From Mytilinidion resinicola (taxonomy: Eukaryota > Ascomycota > Dothideomycetes > Mytilinidiales > Mytilinidiaceae): DNA of 64,000 bases. Below are positions 43,832 through 55,420 of the stretch, piece after piece. The translations under genes were made by a program, and so were the position numbers. Location of the stretch: positions 8,948 through 72,947 of the forward strand of contig NW_022985462.1 of the NCBI RefSeq assembly GCF_010093595.1, read 5' to 3'. The first letter of the stretch is position 1, and each line of letters starts with the position of its first letter. The notes below the pieces were generated by a model. That model was not told the origin of the DNA, made no database searches, and was given only the letters and a program-made list of their open reading frames with translations.

Positions 43832-46123
43832 ATGTCAATCAGGTCACCATCCCCTCTTCCGCCAGGGAGACTCTCACCACAACATGGCGGCTACATCTCT
43901 CTAGCTGGATGTCATACAACACGACCGTATGGGACCCCGGATCTCAAGGGCGAGCGGCACTATGGCCTTGGGATAGTGCCATCGCCAGAGTCGACTTTCG
44001 CCTATTCTCCGGGGCTATATTCTCCAGGCCTGTCCTCCCCTGGAATTTCAAGCGTTTACAAGGAACCACGACGTCCGTCGAGACTTCCTTCGTGGTTCCC
44101 TCACACTATACCTCTTCGAAACTCACCGCGGTCATTTACCGAGAATGAAAGCGTCGAATCCTTCCAGATGACACCACGTAAATCGACCCTGAATGCAGGC
44201 CTTCAAGCCCTGATTCCAAGGCCGACGGGTCGTCCTCAATGGGGCCTTCACTGGTGGACTCCTACCTGTATCATCGGATTGTTCCTACTAGGTGTGATTG
44301 GCGCGTTAGCACATCACCAGTTCTACAAGTTTCTGAATGGGAAAGAAGCACGGGACCAAGTTCGACAAATTCAGTACGGAACAGCCCTCGCGTTCTTTAC
44401 TAGAGCTACTCTAGTCGGAAGCGTTGTGTTATGTTACAAGCAGAGGATATGGTACACCTTTCGACAAAAGGCATTGAGCTTGAAGGCAATCGAGGCTTCG
44501 ATCGAAGTCACTGAGGACCCCACGATGTTCTGGAACTGGGAAATGATCAAACGATCTAAACTATCAACTTTGATGGCCGTTGCTAGCTGGATGATGCCAA
44601 TTGCGGCGGTGCTATCGCCTGGGACCTTGACTACTCAAGCGGCGGTCTGGAGTAACTCCACGATGTGCACCGCACCTACTCTCAACTTCACCGAAGAGGC
44701 CTATGACGACTTCCGCAATCCGAAGATGATTGATGGGTCATATGGAATCTCGCTTTCCTACTGGAATACCACGGATATCAATGCAACCGCGCCCGGATGG
44801 TTCGACTACTGGGATCGACCCTCGAAAAACGCAGTCAGACTCTCCGTCATGAGTGTCTACACAAACAAGCCCGTCGAGATCAAAGGTGGAGATGCGAAGG
44901 CATGTGGTGCGGGATGGAACTGCACCTTCTCTATCTCTTTCGTTGGTCCTGGATACCAATGTAACGAGATAGCCAATGCGTCCTCCGATACAGCCCTGCA
45001 ATCTGGCTCCCCATTCAACACATCATCTCTTGCGCCGATTGGAGATAAAATCTACATTGCTGATGTTGACGCTGCTGAGTACGCCAACCCTCAACTTCTA
45101 ACCAACGATAAAGGCGAGCCAATCGAGGGACCTCCGTGGCCAGCTGAGCTTGGCGCACTCAAGGCTGAACCGAAGCTATGGATTGGATATTCAGTTAATA
45201 CCACTCAACCTTACGCTCCGGATTCAGCTTTCGCAGGCAAATGGAAAACAGTCAAAATTCCAAGAATCTTCGCCTGCGAGCACCACGAAACTCAGTACAC
45301 GGTTCACTTCAATTACAGCGGAGGCAAACAAACTACCACGGTTACAAATAAGACCTTTCTCAACCCGATCATCGACACATCGATCCAAGCCACTAAATCT
45401 GCGAACGGCACGTCACATCCATTTGATATAACGCCATCGTCAAACTTCATCCTCCCGGGTCTTGATGTCCCTCGGTACAAGTTGATCGCCGCGTATCACT
45501 CTATTGGATATCTCTTTCGAAATTGGCTTCGCGGTACCGTCGAGATAGAAGGAAAATGGCCTCGAACCCTCTCCGACGTGACCGAGACCCGGCTTGTGAA
45601 CCGAAAGACGTACTGGCCCCTTCCCAATCTAGAAAAGGAAGTGCAGTCACTGTATGAAGATCTGCTACTCACGTTACTATCAGACACCTCCTTGCTCATA
45701 GTCGCAAACGCTACGGTCCCGTGCACTAAGTCGCGATATGTGAGCGAATTCATGTACCATACCCGGTCACTCTGGATTGGATACGCAATTATTATAGTGT
45801 TGGCTTTTATTTGCCTTCTCGTCGGTTTCATTTCGATGATCGAGAACGGGGTAGTGTCCGGGACGGGCTTTGTGCATACGATGGTCACGACCCGTAACCC
45901 TGTTCTCGATGCTCTTGGACATGGGAGCTGCTTAGGGAACGGTCCCTTCCCAAGAGACTTGTTGAAGACGAAGCTGAAATTTGGGGTTGTAGATGATGGT
46001 GGCATAGAAGATGGCCCGGCGCATTGCGCATTTGGTCTCGAGTCGCAGACTAGGAAGATAGTAAAAGGGATGCCATACGCAGGGCTACACTTACCGAGGC
46101 CAGGTAAAGAGAAAGCCGACTGA
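43832..46123 (+). CDS. Large polytopic membrane protein, unknown function
   Basis: A single exon encodes 763 aa; ATG 43832 is the first in-frame methionine. A Ser/Pro-rich cytosolic N terminus (1-135) is followed by hydrophobic helices at about 141-161, 183-203 and 246-262. A large extracellular domain (265-645) follows with many Asn-x-Ser/Thr sites (for example NSTMC, NTTD, NCTF, NASS, NYSG) and paired cysteines. A final helix (648-670, WIGYAIIIVLAFICLLVGFISMI, quoted as WIGYAIIIVLAFICLLVGF) leads to a cytosolic tail. This pattern matches an expanded family of fungal plasma-membrane proteins. Some databases label such proteins formylmethionine-deformylase-like, a label I would not trust, since no deformylase metal motif is visible. 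Function is unknown; a surface location is inferred. Confidence 0.75.
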   Translation: MSIRSPSPLPPGRLSPQHGGYISLAGCHTTRPYGTPDLKGERHYGLGIVPSPESTFAYSPGLYSPGLSSPGISSVYKEPRRPSRLPSWFPHTIPLRNSPRSFTENESVESFQMTPRKSTLNAGLQALIPRPTGRPQWGLHWWTPTCIIGLFLLGVIGALAHHQFYKFLNGKEARDQVRQIQYGTALAFFTRATLVGSVVLCYKQRIWYTFRQKALSLKAIEASIEVTEDPTMFWNWEMIKRSKLSTLMAVASWMMPIAAVLSPGTLTTQAAVWSNSTMCTAPTLNFTEEAYDDFRNPKMIDGSYGISLSYWNTTDINATAPGWFDYWDRPSKNAVRLSVMSVYTNKPVEIKGGDAKACGAGWNCTFSISFVGPGYQCNEIANASSDTALQSGSPFNTSSLAPIGDKIYIADVDAAEYANPQLLTNDKGEPIEGPPWPAELGALKAEPKLWIGYSVNTTQPYAPDSAFAGKWKTVKIPRIFACEHHETQYTVHFNYSGGKQTTTVTNKTFLNPIIDTSIQATKSANGTSHPFDITPSSNFILPGLDVPRYKLIAAYHSIGYLFRNWLRGTVEIEGKWPRTLSDVTETRLVNRKTYWPLPNLEKEVQSLYEDLLLTLLSDTSLLIVANATVPCTKSRYVSEFMYHTRSLWIGYAIIIVLAFICLLVGFISMIENGVVSGTGFVHTMVTTRNPVLDALGHGSCLGNGPFPRDLLKTKLKFGVVDDGGIEDGPAHCAFGLESQTRKIVKGMPYAGLHLPRPGKEKAD

Positions 46124-46765
46124 GTTCGGCGTTCAATTCTATGTGTATATGTTTCACCTTTAAATTCAATACAGTACTAGATCGTAATTTTGGGCACACG
46201 GATATAGCACTGCTCCAACTCCTCTCTTGCTCGCTCGGCACCACTGTGAAGAGCACCCGAGCCAGCGGGTATTAGCTTTGTTAAAAGGTAGTCTAATTTC
46301 TACTATGCTGGCCTTCACATCCTATTTGGAGTTTCAAATGCCTATCGGGGTACCCCAAGCAGTCGCAAGGAGTGCCCAAACATGTGTGTCTTGGTACTGT
46401 AATTACCCACGTGATCCCTACAAAGGTATTAATTGGCCGACTTGAAGGTGATTGGTGATTAAGCGAGAGACTAGTCCGCAAAGCAAATCTCGGGAACCTA
46501 CCCTTTGTACCAAATTCCAGGAGACATTCCGCGACTCCGTGGCCAGATCTATTTCCAGCCTCTAGCACCGCTCATATGATTGAAGTCTACCGTACTTCGC
46601 AATTGGAAGTCACTCCACAGCCAGATATGGAAACGTTTCCAACCACCTGCGGCCAAGATGAGACGAGTACCGTTCCATCAAGTAATGACCTCATGACCTT
46701 TATCATCGTCTCCGATTTCTCAAATTTCGCGTTCTGTCTTTCCTTTGTCATACAGCAACTAAGAG
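46124..46765. other. Intergenic region with repeat family 2 copy B
   Basis: 3' flank of the membrane-protein gene (with the repeat copy at 46191-46262), followed by the promoter of the FAD oxidoreductase. No other gene is seen. Confidence 0.5.
46191..46262 (+). repeat. Dispersed repeat family 2, copy B
   Basis: The partner of 42485-42556, in the same orientation and similarly placed just after a stop codon. Confidence 0.55.
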
Positions 46766-48554
46766 ATGGAGAAGAAACGGATAGCTATTGTCGGTAGCGG
46801 CATCTCCGGGCTCGGCGCCCTTTGGACGCTTCGGAATTCTCCCCATGAGGTGCATTTGTACGAAGCAGCAGATCGTCTCGGTGGCCACACCAACACAGCT
46901 ACCTTTAAATACAACGGCGACAGCACACCCGTGGACACTGGATTCATCGTCTTGAACGTAGCCACATATCGTGAGTTCGATACATGTCTTGGCGAAGATT
47001 ATAAAGCTCCACTGTAGATACTAACCACTTCCACAGCCAACTTCATCGCTTTCCTCAACGCCCTAAATGTCAAAACCATCCCGTCCGAAATGACCTTCGG
47101 CGTCTCCCGTGACCACGGCGCCTTCGAGTGGTCCGGGACGTCTCTTAGCTCCATCTTCGCGCAGCGCGAGAACGTCTTCCGCCCGAGCTTCTGGCGCATG
47201 ATCTTCGACATTGTCCGTTTCAATCTGTTTGCGTTAGACCTGCTTTCTGAACAGCAGAATGGTGCTTCAGACGCGCAGAAAGAGCAGACGATAGGTGAGT
47301 ATCTTGTGCAAGAGGGTTACTCGGACAGCTTTAGGGATGACTATATCATCCCCATGACCGCGTGTGTGTGGAGTACCGGTCCGGACAAGTGCGCGCTTGA
47401 ATTCCCTGCTATGACGCTCGTGAGATTCATGTGGAACCATCATTTGTTGAGTACGGTTGCAGAGAGGCCGCCGTGGTTGACGATCGAGGGGGGTTCGCAG
47501 AAGTATATCGATGCCGTGCTGAAAGAGACCTCAAAAGCCACTATCCATCTTTCTTCACCCGCCATCTCAGTCGAGCCTCAAGAAAACGGCAAAGTCAGCC
47601 TAACCCTAGGCGGCACTCAAGAAGCAAAAACCGAGATCTTCGACTCAGCCCTCCTAGCCTGCCACGGCGACCAAGCCCGTCACCTAATCTCCGCATCAGC
47701 CACTGCCGAAGAACTGCGCATCCTCAGCGCATTCGAAACAACCCCAAACACCGCGTACCTCCACTCAGACCTTTCTGTGCGTCCCAATCATCTCTTCTTC
47801 CCACCTGCTCATCCCACACCCCATATCCCCCCCCCCCCCCCCCCCCCCCCCACTCCCCCCCCCCCCCTCCTCCCCCCCCCCCCCCCCCCCCCGTCCCCCG
47901 GGGGCACCCCCTCCCCCTCCCCCCTCATCCCCCCCCCCCCCCCCCCCCCCCGCTACCTCCCACCCCCAGCTCATGCCCACCCGCCGCACCGCCTGGTCCG
48001 CGTGGAACTACCTCACCCTTTCCTCCGACCCCACCACCAGCCCCAGGCCCTCACCAACCCTCCACACCGTCTCGCTAACCTACAACATGAACATCCTCCA
48101 ATCCCTCCCCACCTCCCTCTACGGCGACGTCCTCGTGACGCTAAACCCGCCGCACGCGCCCGCCGCGGCGCTGACCCAAGGCTCGTACGCGTACCGCCAC
48201 CCGTTGTACAACGCGCGCGCTGTACAGGCACAAGAAGAGCTGGCGCGGATCCAGGGGACGCGGGGGGTGTGGTACGCGGGCGCGTGGACCGGGTACGGGT
48301 TCCACGAGGACGGGTTTAGTAGCGGGATACGGGCGGGGATAGCGGTGGGGGGGAGTGTGCCGTGGGAGGTTGTGGATGCGAAGTTTGTGCGGGGTAGGGT
48401 GCCGGTGCTGGGGTGGAGGGAGCATGTGGCGAGGTTGGTTGTTTGGGTGATGCAGGTGGTTATTGGGGTTTTAGGGAGGGTGTTGGGGGAGGTGATGGAG
48501 AAGGTGGAGGGGGTGAAGAGTGGGCGGGAGAGAGGGAAGGTGAAGGGGATGTAG
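46766..48554 (+). CDS. FAD-dependent amine-oxidase-like oxidoreductase
   Basis: Three exons, 46766-46970, 47037-47776 and 47970-48554, encode 509 aa with all phases consistent. The N terminus has the dinucleotide-binding motif IAIVGSGISGLGALW (G-x-G-x2-G) and YEAADRLGGHTNT, then PVDTGFIVLN and YPNFIAFL across the first intron. Later marks are MTACVWSTGP, IEGGSQKYIDAV and HSDLS. The second exon junction leads to AWSAWNYLTL, and HPLYNARAVQAQ and WYAGAWTGYGFHEDGF complete the fold. It belongs to the predicted NAD/FAD-binding oxidoreductase group that in bacteria and fungi often accompanies cyclopropane-fatty-acid-type methyltransferases; no such partner is within this window. The substrate is unknown. 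The C terminus has an extra hydrophobic segment, possibly membrane-associated. Confidence 0.82.
47827..47951 (+). repeat. Poly-C tract inside intron 2 of the FAD gene
   Basis: About 125 nt that are almost all C, with a few T, A and one short G run (around 47897), inside the 193-nt intron 47777-47969. The tract is flanked by a normal donor (TCT|GTGCGT) and acceptor (cccccag|CTC). Confidence 0.9.
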
Positions 48555-49368
48555 AAGCGGGGAGATGGAAGAGGGTTTTGGGGATAGATCGCCGCTCATT
48601 GCTTGAAACACTTTTGTTCATTTCTCGTACCTCATGACATGTGTTCTGTATCAATGCCCATCCCAATCCAGCCATCCCAACCCTTACCCAACCAATTCAT
48701 CCCTTCCCAGTAAACATAATAAAACAAACAACCTCCCATACTCCTAAGATTTCTCATTACAGCCTGTAAAACACCCTCAGATCCCCCCGATACCGCAGGG
48801 TCAGGGAGATATCAAAAAAGGAGAGTTCGCCACACCAATCCATTCCCCCTTACATGAAACTCCAGACATAATAGGCACAAGCTAGATGACAGGATATTCG
48901 CACCTCATTATTAAACTGCTAAATGCTCATAGCTAAAAGACTTAGATATAGAGAAAAGGTATCTTAACAGAAGGGGAAGTGGAATATGCTCGAAGAAAGA
49001 GAGAATAAAAGGAAAACCGTCTTCAGCGACAGAAGGCTGTTCCGATATTCAGAGAAGGCCGGAAATTCGAGTAAAGATCTTATTTAGTAGAGGATCTTCG
49101 AAATTGAATTTCGTTCTGATTCTCATTGAAACCTGATGGCCCCGGGGCTGCCGGCTTGGCTGTGTCCGTAGTTGAACGAGAATGGGATTGTGGGCATGCG
49201 CGCTGCGTTATCCTACCCTGGTCAGAGGACGATTCCTCTTACTTGTAATACGAGGATATAGAAAAAGAAACGGTGCCGAGACAAGGAAACGTAGAGTGCT
49301 AGACGATATTGTCTAGGACATAACGATCTGTTCTTGGGCACCGCGGGTGGATGAAGAATTTGGTAGCA
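48555..49368. other. Intergenic region between convergent genes
   Basis: 3' flanks of the FAD oxidoreductase and the RasGEF gene. The part from 48700 to 49300 is AT-richer and shows no coding frame. Confidence 0.5.
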
Positions 49369-52300
49369 CTAACGCTGGAACCAATTGAACCTGCGTCGGT
49401 CGGCGGCGCCTGCGGCCTCGAGCTGGACGCTGCGGTCGTAGAGTTCCTGTTGTCTTGCTGTTAGCTTATTACTCCCGAAACCCACTCCCTACACCATCTT
49501 CAGAGATAAGTAAGCGTACATCGTCGTCCTTAACCACTTTAACATCAAGCAGCAAGCTCCTAACATCCTCGTTCCTACCGAACGGTGGATACGGTGTTCC
49601 TTGTGCCTTTTGCACGCCTACGATGACTTCGCCCATGATCTCAAATTTGCGCCAGTTAATGCGCTCCTTACCCGCGACCCCACCGGGAGGCGCCTCGCGC
49701 GAGTCTCTGCTGCCGGCCGCGCCTTGAAAGACTGAGACGCCCGGGTGCGGGTTCGCTGCTGGTGGGCCTCGCTTGTCGCCTACAAAGGTAGCATTGCCTT
49801 CAGCCGCAGAGACTAGATCGCGGCGGTGGAGGGGGAGGTAGGGTATCCGCTCTCCCGAGGAGTTCTCCCAGGCGAGGCGATACGCAAAATGCGATTTCTG
49901 CGTACCCATAAGAATCTCCAGCTTCATGAAGTCGCGAGAGGTAGGCTGGGGCACGAGTTCACGGGTGGCAACTAGTCTATGCACAGCCGTGCCCTTGATA
50001 CCGGCTAGTACGGCACCGAGAGCGTTGTAGTTGTTCAATTCGCGAAGCTTGCGCGCAATTCTCATCCATTTTTCGAGCATTAGTGCTCGGTGCTTCGGCT
50101 TGTCTCGAAGGAGAATGTAGTTTGTGACAGTGTAGGCAACGTGGTTGAAGTGCTCGATCATGCGATTGACGTTCTCGAGGCTCTTGCAGCGCTTTTTCTC
50201 GTCTGCGTTCATACTCACGTGACGGACCAGATCACGGGGTCGAATGGAGGAGAACATGATCCAGTCAATGCGTGTTAGCTCTTTTGCGATAGCTTCGTCG
50301 TCCTGGCCCATCATCAAATGCCATTGCGCCTTCGAAAGAGGTTTTGTGGGGTTTGGTACTAGGGTTTTGGCGATTTTTTGCGCGCGCTCAATACCGTTGA
50401 GCATGGTCTGAGATGAGCTGCTCGTTGACCCAGTGGTAGAGATCAATGTCCTGGACGAGCTTGTCGTTGCGGTTGTCGTACTGCGGCTTACACTATTGTT
50501 GTCCGTAGATAAGGTACCGATGGCTTTGGCGAAATCATCTTCATCAGAATCCTCATCGAGGACAGTATGGAATGTTTGTAAAGGCTCTGCCTTTTCTCGA
50601 TTCCGATCACAACAGGCCCAATCCGTATCGTCATCCTCTGTCACATTTTCTAGGTCTAGTACCATCTCCCTTGCAGCTATTGAGAAGATACGATTCGAAG
50701 ATAGTCCAGAGACGAATTTTCGCATTGTTCGCCTGGTTTTTGGGAACGCAAAGTCACCTGGATAACAGCTCACCCATTGCTGGAGAATAGCTAGGTGCCT
50801 TAGCTGAGCTATCGTGCGAATCATTTGCGGGTGCTTATCCCGCTTTAGTGCTTCGAAGCGCTTGACGATGCTGTCCAAGAGCTGGCCAGGGGTCCCGAAT
50901 CTCCGGTAGAGGGCCAAAAAAATAGCTACAAACTTTGAGTCATTCTTTGACAACGGCTGCGCAAGAAGCCGTTCGACTAGCTGGTCTAACGTGTAGCCTT
51001 TCTCGTCTGATGGTAGGTCTGTCGCGACGCTTTGACCTCCATCCGAGTCCTGGGCTTCGGTATCGTAAGATTCATATCCAGGAGACTCCTCGAGATCCAA
51101 GAACGTGTGGCCAACCGTTTCACTTGGAGTGTGCTTGTGGCCCTTTTTCTCGGCATCCTTTTCAAAAGGCCCGGGCGTCCGAGCTTTGAGCCTGGACCCG
51201 GAGAATTCAGAGCTAGCCCGTTCATGTTTCCGAGACCACGTTTCCCGGGGTGGCACATGACGTACAGCGGAGGAGTTTGCCCTCCGACGGTTCGAGGCGG
51301 CCTGAGGTTGTGCTGGCGGAAGAATTAGGCAACGTACAACGATGTCGACTCTTGACGTGATTGCGGGACGGAGACGACAATGTGGAGATGGGATTAACTT
51401 ACTTCGTCTGGCGGATATTGTGTTTCTAAGCATTACCGACAGGCATCTTTTCTGGGTTTCGGGGGCGGATTCTGCGGTCTGGAAAGCGTTTATTTCCCCC
51501 ACGAGCTTCTGCGCTTTCTGCTCCACAACGGCGGGATCTACTTCTCGATGAACAGGGTGATTATCGCACTTGCATGCAACTAGAAGGTAGGGAAGATACG
51601 TGATTGACAATGCGTCTATCCCACGAATCCGTCAGCATAATTGTACATCATTGAGTTCCAAGCTCTCCACCCGGATTGCAATGTGACCAAATAATTTCCG
51701 AGGGTGTAATTGGAATGTGACTGACTCAAAATTTCGGGTACTCGCTCCAGGCTTTTGGCATTCGTGACATCGTAAATTGTGATAGCTCCGTCTATCCGCG
51801 GTGTAGCAAGGTCGTCAATCGTTTCGGGCCAGTTGATGCAGTCCCGTTCCCCAATGTTGATTTCGCTGAAAGATAGCTCCAAAAGGCGAACAATGTAAAT
51901 GGATCCGTCAATGGCCATTTTGCGGGAGCTTATGGCGGCCGAGGAAGCGGTGTTCTGCAGGTTCAGAGCGCGGCGAATGAAGGTCGACTTTCCACTGCCA
52001 TGCGCACCCACGACGACAATGTTCAGGTCCTGCATGGCGGCAGTGTCGTTCCCCACCGACTGGACGAAGAATGCGTTAGCCCCGCGCTTCGCGGATTGGG
52101 ATTGAGCTACACGTACTGAGACTGAGGCCACTGGCGACCGTGGGCTGGGAATGGAATCGGCCATAAACGAAGGTCTCGCTTTGATGTTAGTGGGGGAGAG
52201 GGGTCCTTCGGTGTCGGAGGAACTGTCGAGGGAGCTGGACGAGGCGTCGTCGTTGGCCCCGTCGTGGGCGTCGTCGTGTTGCTGGATATTGTAGCGCTGG

Positions 52301-52599
52301 AAGAAGGGGTCGCCAGCAATTTCTTCGTCATCGGCAGCCTCGCCTAGGGACAAGTTGTCCGCCTGAGCAGCATGATAGGGACCAGACAGCTCGGTTCTCG
52401 GGACCATAGGCGCAGAGTAAGCGCGGCCCTTGAGGCCAGGGCGAGCAGTATCGGGTGGTGTCGACGTCTGGGCGGACTCCCTCCTCGGCGGGGCCGCGAA
52501 GGACTGCGAGCTCTTTGCCTTTTCGCGCTTCGTCGACTGCGTGTGGGGCCGGGCAGCGGACTGGCCTGCGGAGCATGCAGCGCGTCCTGTGGCAGGCAT
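49369..52599 (-). CDS. Ras-like domain fused to RasGEF (CDC25-type) protein
   Basis: Four exons, complement(49369-49446, 49520-51312, 51403-51615, 51726-52599), encode 985 aa. Residues 1-185 are disordered. A Ras-like module follows with a P-loop, VVVGAHGSGKSTFIRR (198-205), but the usual DxxG position reads LELSFSEIN and the G4 motif is ACKCDN, so GTP turnover may be altered. Then come a RasGEF N-terminal (REM) motif (TLDQLVERLLAQPLSKND, FLALYRRFGTPGQLL) and a CDC25 catalytic domain. The latter includes ELTRIDWIMFSSIRPRDLV, NVNRMIEHFNHVAYTV, KWMRIARKLRELNNYNALGAVLAGI and LPLHRRDLV. The last exon gives a conserved basic end, RRRFNWFQR. Such fungal fusions are putative exchange factors for Ras GTPases controlling growth and morphogenesis. 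Start ATG 52599 was chosen over an upstream TTG-initiated frame. Confidence 0.88.
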
Positions 52600-54961
52600 G
52601 GTGGTGGTGCCAGGGTGGTGTGCGACGTTGAATCTCCCGATGGAGCTCAAGCGGCGGGGGGTGGGACGGCGATGCCGCTGAGCGCAATTGCAGGCACCGG
52701 GCGGCTGCCAGACATCGGAGGAGAGTGTGAGAGCGAGGGCAAGAAGATGAGGATGCAAGAGGGCTCCCGAGACAGCTGCGAGATGCGTGCCTAGATGCCC
52801 AGGCGTGCTTGAAGCTTGAGCTCTGGTAGTTAGATATGTGGGTTGCGGTCGAGCCGGCGGCGCCAAGTAGCTCTACCCTCCACTCTTCACACTTCAATGC
52901 AGCGTCCGCGGTGATCACTACGACGCCAAACCAAGCCGTCAGAAAAGTCAAACACGGCCGATGGGAGCACAGCAGCGCCCAATTGAGCCATGCAACGGAG
53001 GAGCAGCCGGTGCCCCGACTGGCGCTGCCGAGTGTCGTCAACCACGCGATGCTGCGATGCTGCCGAATGGCCTCACGCCCTGACGCCTGAGGCCTGCGCC
53101 AGGAAGAGGCCTGTCAGGCATGCCACAGCCCCCGACGCCGATCCTCCGTGTCTTGAGGTGCCGGAGCCTCTCCCCGTGAAAGGCATGCAGACGCCAATAA
53201 CTTCGTCCCAATTTGGGTCCGCCGCAGCCAGAGCCCGCCACCAGCACTCAGCTCGGGCGGAAACGCTGCTCACGCGGCTGTCTGAGAAAATGCACTGGAT
53301 GCATGTGCCTTGTCGTGTACATGTGCAGAGTAGACCATGAAGAAGAAGTCTTCATGCAGGCTGCCGACATGTATTTGTATGTACTGTGCTCCCTTCCTGG
53401 CCAAAGCAGACGTCTCATCACGACCATTCGCCAAGGTCGATCGTGGCCTAGTAAGCTCCTCGATTGGCTCTCGGAGCATGGCGCAAAGAAGCAATGCTTA
53501 GCACAAACCATACCAAGCACAAACTATACCTAGCACATACTCTGTACCATACTCAGAACAAACTATACCATCTGTATCCTCGTTATTGTCCGTGACTAAT
53601 GGCTGGTCTTCAGCTTGATTCAATGAACAATTGGGGCCCTTCGACGTACGTAACAGCTACATTTGCACATTTCAGCCGATCTTCTTTCTCGTCGAATCCG
53701 CATCTCTTCACGTGTCAAAAGAGATCCCCAGTAATGTCTGTCCACGTTTTAACCTACCACGCTACCTACGCAAGACTCCCGGACCGCATGCCGATTTGCA
53801 GAAGCCACCACTCGGTCTGTCAGAAAACCTCCCCAGCACGCGCAGAATCTGGAGAAACCCTGCAGACTACGCGCACTCCAGCTTTTAGCTTCGTATGGGG
53901 TACATTGCAACCCTGACCTCTTCGCTCAGGGCCTCTTTTCCTTTGAGAATAATCACGAGGGAGGGGCGAAGACAACAAATATGCCTACGACGTTGTCTCA
54001 TCCTCACAACCGACGCCCAATAGCCACCCCAGCCTCCGCAACACCAAACTAGCTTCCGTAACACCAACTCCACCCCGTTTTCCCACCCTCTAGCACTGCA
54101 GAACTCAAATTCAATTCCACCGGCGATCCCTCTCTTTTCGGACCACTGCGAAAAATCAGCCACTGCCCTCCTCAGCCCTATTGGCCCGCTACTTCTGCCG
54201 CCTTTCTTACCGAGCACCCGCAACCGTGTCAACTGGCATGCGGGCCGAGAAGCCTTACCCACGCGCCTGTCAACTCAACGTGAGACGGCCCCTGCCTACC
54301 TCATTCCAATTACCTTCGTCCGTCGACGTCGAGCCTATGGACAGCCTCATCACATGTTGGAACTTCCGCGTCACGGTGTCGTGAAACTGTGACGGGGCGC
54401 CTCACGAAGAGCCCATCCTCAATCCAACTCGCCGGACCTGCAGCAAACGCGAATACCGTCGCTGGTCACTATCGTCCGACGCTGCATATGCGACTCGCAG
54501 CACGTTCTGCAACGAGGCGGCGGCCCGCCGCGGGAACGATTGTCGCGTGCGAGACGATTGGCTTTTCCCGACGGGAAAATCGGGCTAACTTTCGGGTTAT
54601 CTGATCCCATGCGTCGAGATAGGCACTCCACCCGACCTGCTCGTCGTTTCAACACACCAGAAATGTGACGTGATTGTGATAGGCGTACAGGAAAGTGGGG
54701 TCACGTGACATGTGATCTCAAATCTCGAGTCTTTGTCGAGTCATGTAAGGACGTTGTTAGGGTACGTACGGCTATAATTATCTCAATTCTTCTCAAATCT
54801 TATCAGCCGAGCTGTTATATTTAGGCAACGTACACATTTTCTTTTCGCTATTTAAAGGTTCATCTGGAGGAGCAGTCACGTGTCTGAACTGTATACGTTA
54901 TACTATTCTATTATTGTTTAACTACTAGCTCTAGCTCAAGGCTTTCTCTAATACGGTCACC
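52600..54961. other. 2.4-kb intergenic stretch, no gene supported
   Basis: Begins with the GC-rich promoter side of the RasGEF gene. Near 53495-53580 is a short imperfect direct repeat (agcacaaactatacc-like, about four copies). The segment from 54700 to 54960 is AT-rich and resembles a promoter, though the nearby gene runs toward it. Open frames at 52836-53916 and 53885-54262 lack protein character. Confidence 0.5.
53495..53580 (+). repeat. Short imperfect tandem repeat
   Basis: About four copies of agcacaaactatacc with substitutions and variable spacing. It is too short for a transposon end and is probably a small microsatellite-like feature. Confidence 0.5.
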
Positions 54962-55420
54962 CTACGGCTCAATCCCAAACCACCTCATCTTCGTCGTCTT
55001 CTTTTTTCTTCTCCCGTCACGAACCCGGTAAAACTCGTCCCACGGGTTCCGTGAATCGGGAAGGGTCGCAGCGGGCGCAAGAGAGGGTTCGTGGAACGCT
55101 GTTATCGCGGGCTTAGGGTTCCATGATGCGCCTGTTGAGTACAAGCGTGATGCTGGTAGTGTCACGACTGTTGAGGGAGAGGTGGAGATTTGGGAGGGGA
55201 TGGTTGGGTAGGGAAAGAGTGAGCGGCCGGTCGGGTAGGTTAAGGAGGTCGACCGGTTGGGTGAGTAGCTCGATCCTTCTTCCTCGTCGGCCGCCCGGGT
55301 CTTGGAGCCCGGTGTTTGCTTCACAACGGCCCTTTCTGGGACGCCGAGTTGACAGGGTGCTTCGGCGAAGCGGATGGTTTTGGAGACGTTTTCTGTCTTC
55401 TTCTGCTTGGTAAACGGCAT
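54962..55420 (-). CDS. NPWD-family small protein, member 1
   Basis: 152 aa from ATG 55420. A low-complexity Ser/Pro/Thr-rich N-terminal half leads to the family signature STGASWNPKPAITAFHEP (about residues 94-111), then LPDSRNPWDEFYRVRDGRRKK near the C terminus, quoted as DSRNPWDEFYRVRD. The TGA-x-W and NPWD motifs are shared with downstream neighbours in this array. A TATA box (55511-55516) with an ACAAT box 15 nt further upstream lies about 90 bp upstream. I know no family for it. It is basic, has no signal peptide or membrane helix, and is probably intracellular and small. Confidence 0.65.
   Translation of the reverse strand: MPFTKQKKTENVSKTIRFAEAPCQLGVPERAVVKQTPGSKTRAADEEEGSSYSPNRSTSLTYPTGRSLFPYPTIPSQISTSPSTVVTLPASRLYSTGASWNPKPAITAFHEPSLAPAATLPDSRNPWDEFYRVRDGRRKKKTTKMRWFGIEP

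Noticed and set aside
47431..48078. Proline-run open frame through the FAD gene
   Set aside because: It is produced by the poly-C intron read as codons; the splice model explains the region.
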